This document shows, piece after piece, positions 63,764 through 64,000 of a stretch of DNA of 64,000 nt. Position 1 is the stretch's first letter. Each line of letters begins with the position of its first letter. A program made the translations under genes and the position numbers. The stretch lies in assembly GCF_000315055.1 (NCBI RefSeq), contig NZ_BAER01000014.1:1-64000 (forward strand), given 5' to 3'. The notes beneath the pieces were generated by a model. The model was given only the letters and a program-made list of their open reading frames with translations, ran no database searches and was not told the DNA's origin. This DNA is from Paraglaciecola polaris LMG 21857. Its GTDB lineage: Bacteria > Pseudomonadota > Gammaproteobacteria > Enterobacterales > Alteromonadaceae.

Positions 63764-64000
63764 ATGAGTTACATTATTTATGCGATCCCATTCTTTTTTC
63801 TGCTGATTGCGTTCGAGTTAGTGGCCGAGCGGATCAAAAAAAACGACTTATTATCGGACCAACGATGCGATTAATAGTCTCACTGCAGGTGTACTGAGTC
63901 AGATGTTTGGTATTTTAAAGGCGCTTGTGCCTTTTACCTTGTACGTTTTTTTATATGAAAATTTTGCCCTTTTTTCGCTAGCAGACAATGCTTGGTTAAT
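63764..64000 (+). pseudogene. Sterol desaturase/fatty acid hydroxylase-like gene, frameshifted and cut by window end
   Basis: The frame begins MSYIIYAIPFFFLLIAFEL and is in register through KKND. It then stops after 36 codons. From about 63849 the next frame continues as YYRTNDAINSLTAGVLSQMFG and on through LVPFTLYVFLYENFALFSLADNAWL to the window end. One extra T at 63848/63849 explains the break. The joined sequence matches the N-terminus of membrane sterol desaturase-family hydroxylases. The catalytic His boxes lie beyond the window. It could be a genuine pseudogene or a sequencing error. Confidence 0.75.

Overview
The window looks like the replication-origin region of a marine gammaproteobacterial chromosome, most likely order Alteromonadales (a Paraglaciecola, Glaciecola or Alteromonas relative). 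The signs are the gene order, the E. coli-like protein sequences, a GATC-rich (Dam/SeqA type) oriC, and an accessory cluster of a TonB receptor, SapC, cupin and tryptophan halogenase typical of marine and Xanthomonas-like polymer degraders. No rRNA, tRNA, insertion sequence, prophage or CRISPR array was seen. The assignment rests on family recognition, not a database search.

Layout. (1) 1-8.9 kb: trkH, then the order polA - spf (Spot 42) - engB - cytochrome c4 - CsrC-like RNA - yihI - DUF2489 - tag. The two small RNAs, absent from any ORF list, sit where E. coli carries spf and csrC. (2) 9-15 kb: glyQS, a small lipoprotein, a diguanylate cyclase and an aspartate/glutamate racemase. (3) 15-26 kb: the gyrB-recF-dnaN-dnaA operon on the minus strand, divergent from rpmH-rnpA-yidD-yidC, then a YajQ-family protein and mnmE. 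Two parS centromere sites lie inside recF. (4) 26.5-33.6 kb: mioC, a DnaT-like gene, a DnaC-like helicase loader, oriC (about 28.49-29.11 kb), mnmG, rsmG, parA and parB. (5) 33.6-40.7 kb: the complete atpIBEFHAGDC operon for the F1Fo ATP synthase. (6) 40.7-45.1 kb: a 7TMR-DISM hybrid histidine kinase whose signal-peptide start is out of frame across an A9 tract, a DTW-domain tRNA modification enzyme, and an alkyltransferase-like protein. (7) 45.1-52.4 kb: a halogenase locus reading TonB receptor > SapC > JmjC-like cupin > flavin halogenase > DUF6445. (8) 52.7-56 kb: an HD-GYP phosphodiesterase, then a decayed AraC regulator fused by deletion to a decayed short-chain dehydrogenase. (9) 56.2-63.5 kb: yicC, rph, pyrE, tusA, a Fur-box-preceded pair of unknown genes, a secreted methyltransferase-fold protein, a secreted amidohydrolase, DUF1285 and DUF3014 genes, and the frameshifted start of a sterol desaturase-like gene cut by the window end.

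How the parts work together. dnaA, dnaN, gyrB, polA, the DnaT/DnaC-like pair, oriC, parAB and parS form a compact set for starting replication and segregating the origin. Putative DnaA boxes also occur upstream of polA and dnaA. rpmH-rnpA-yidD-yidC, mnmE, mnmG, rsmG and glyQS serve translation, tRNA modification and membrane insertion. The least described parts are the helicase-loader genes placed next to oriC, the halogenase locus with no known substrate, and the Fur-box pair with a 59-residue gene. Several reading frames (kinase, AraC/SDR, sterol desaturase) are broken by single-base changes, so each could be real decay, phase variation or a sequencing error.
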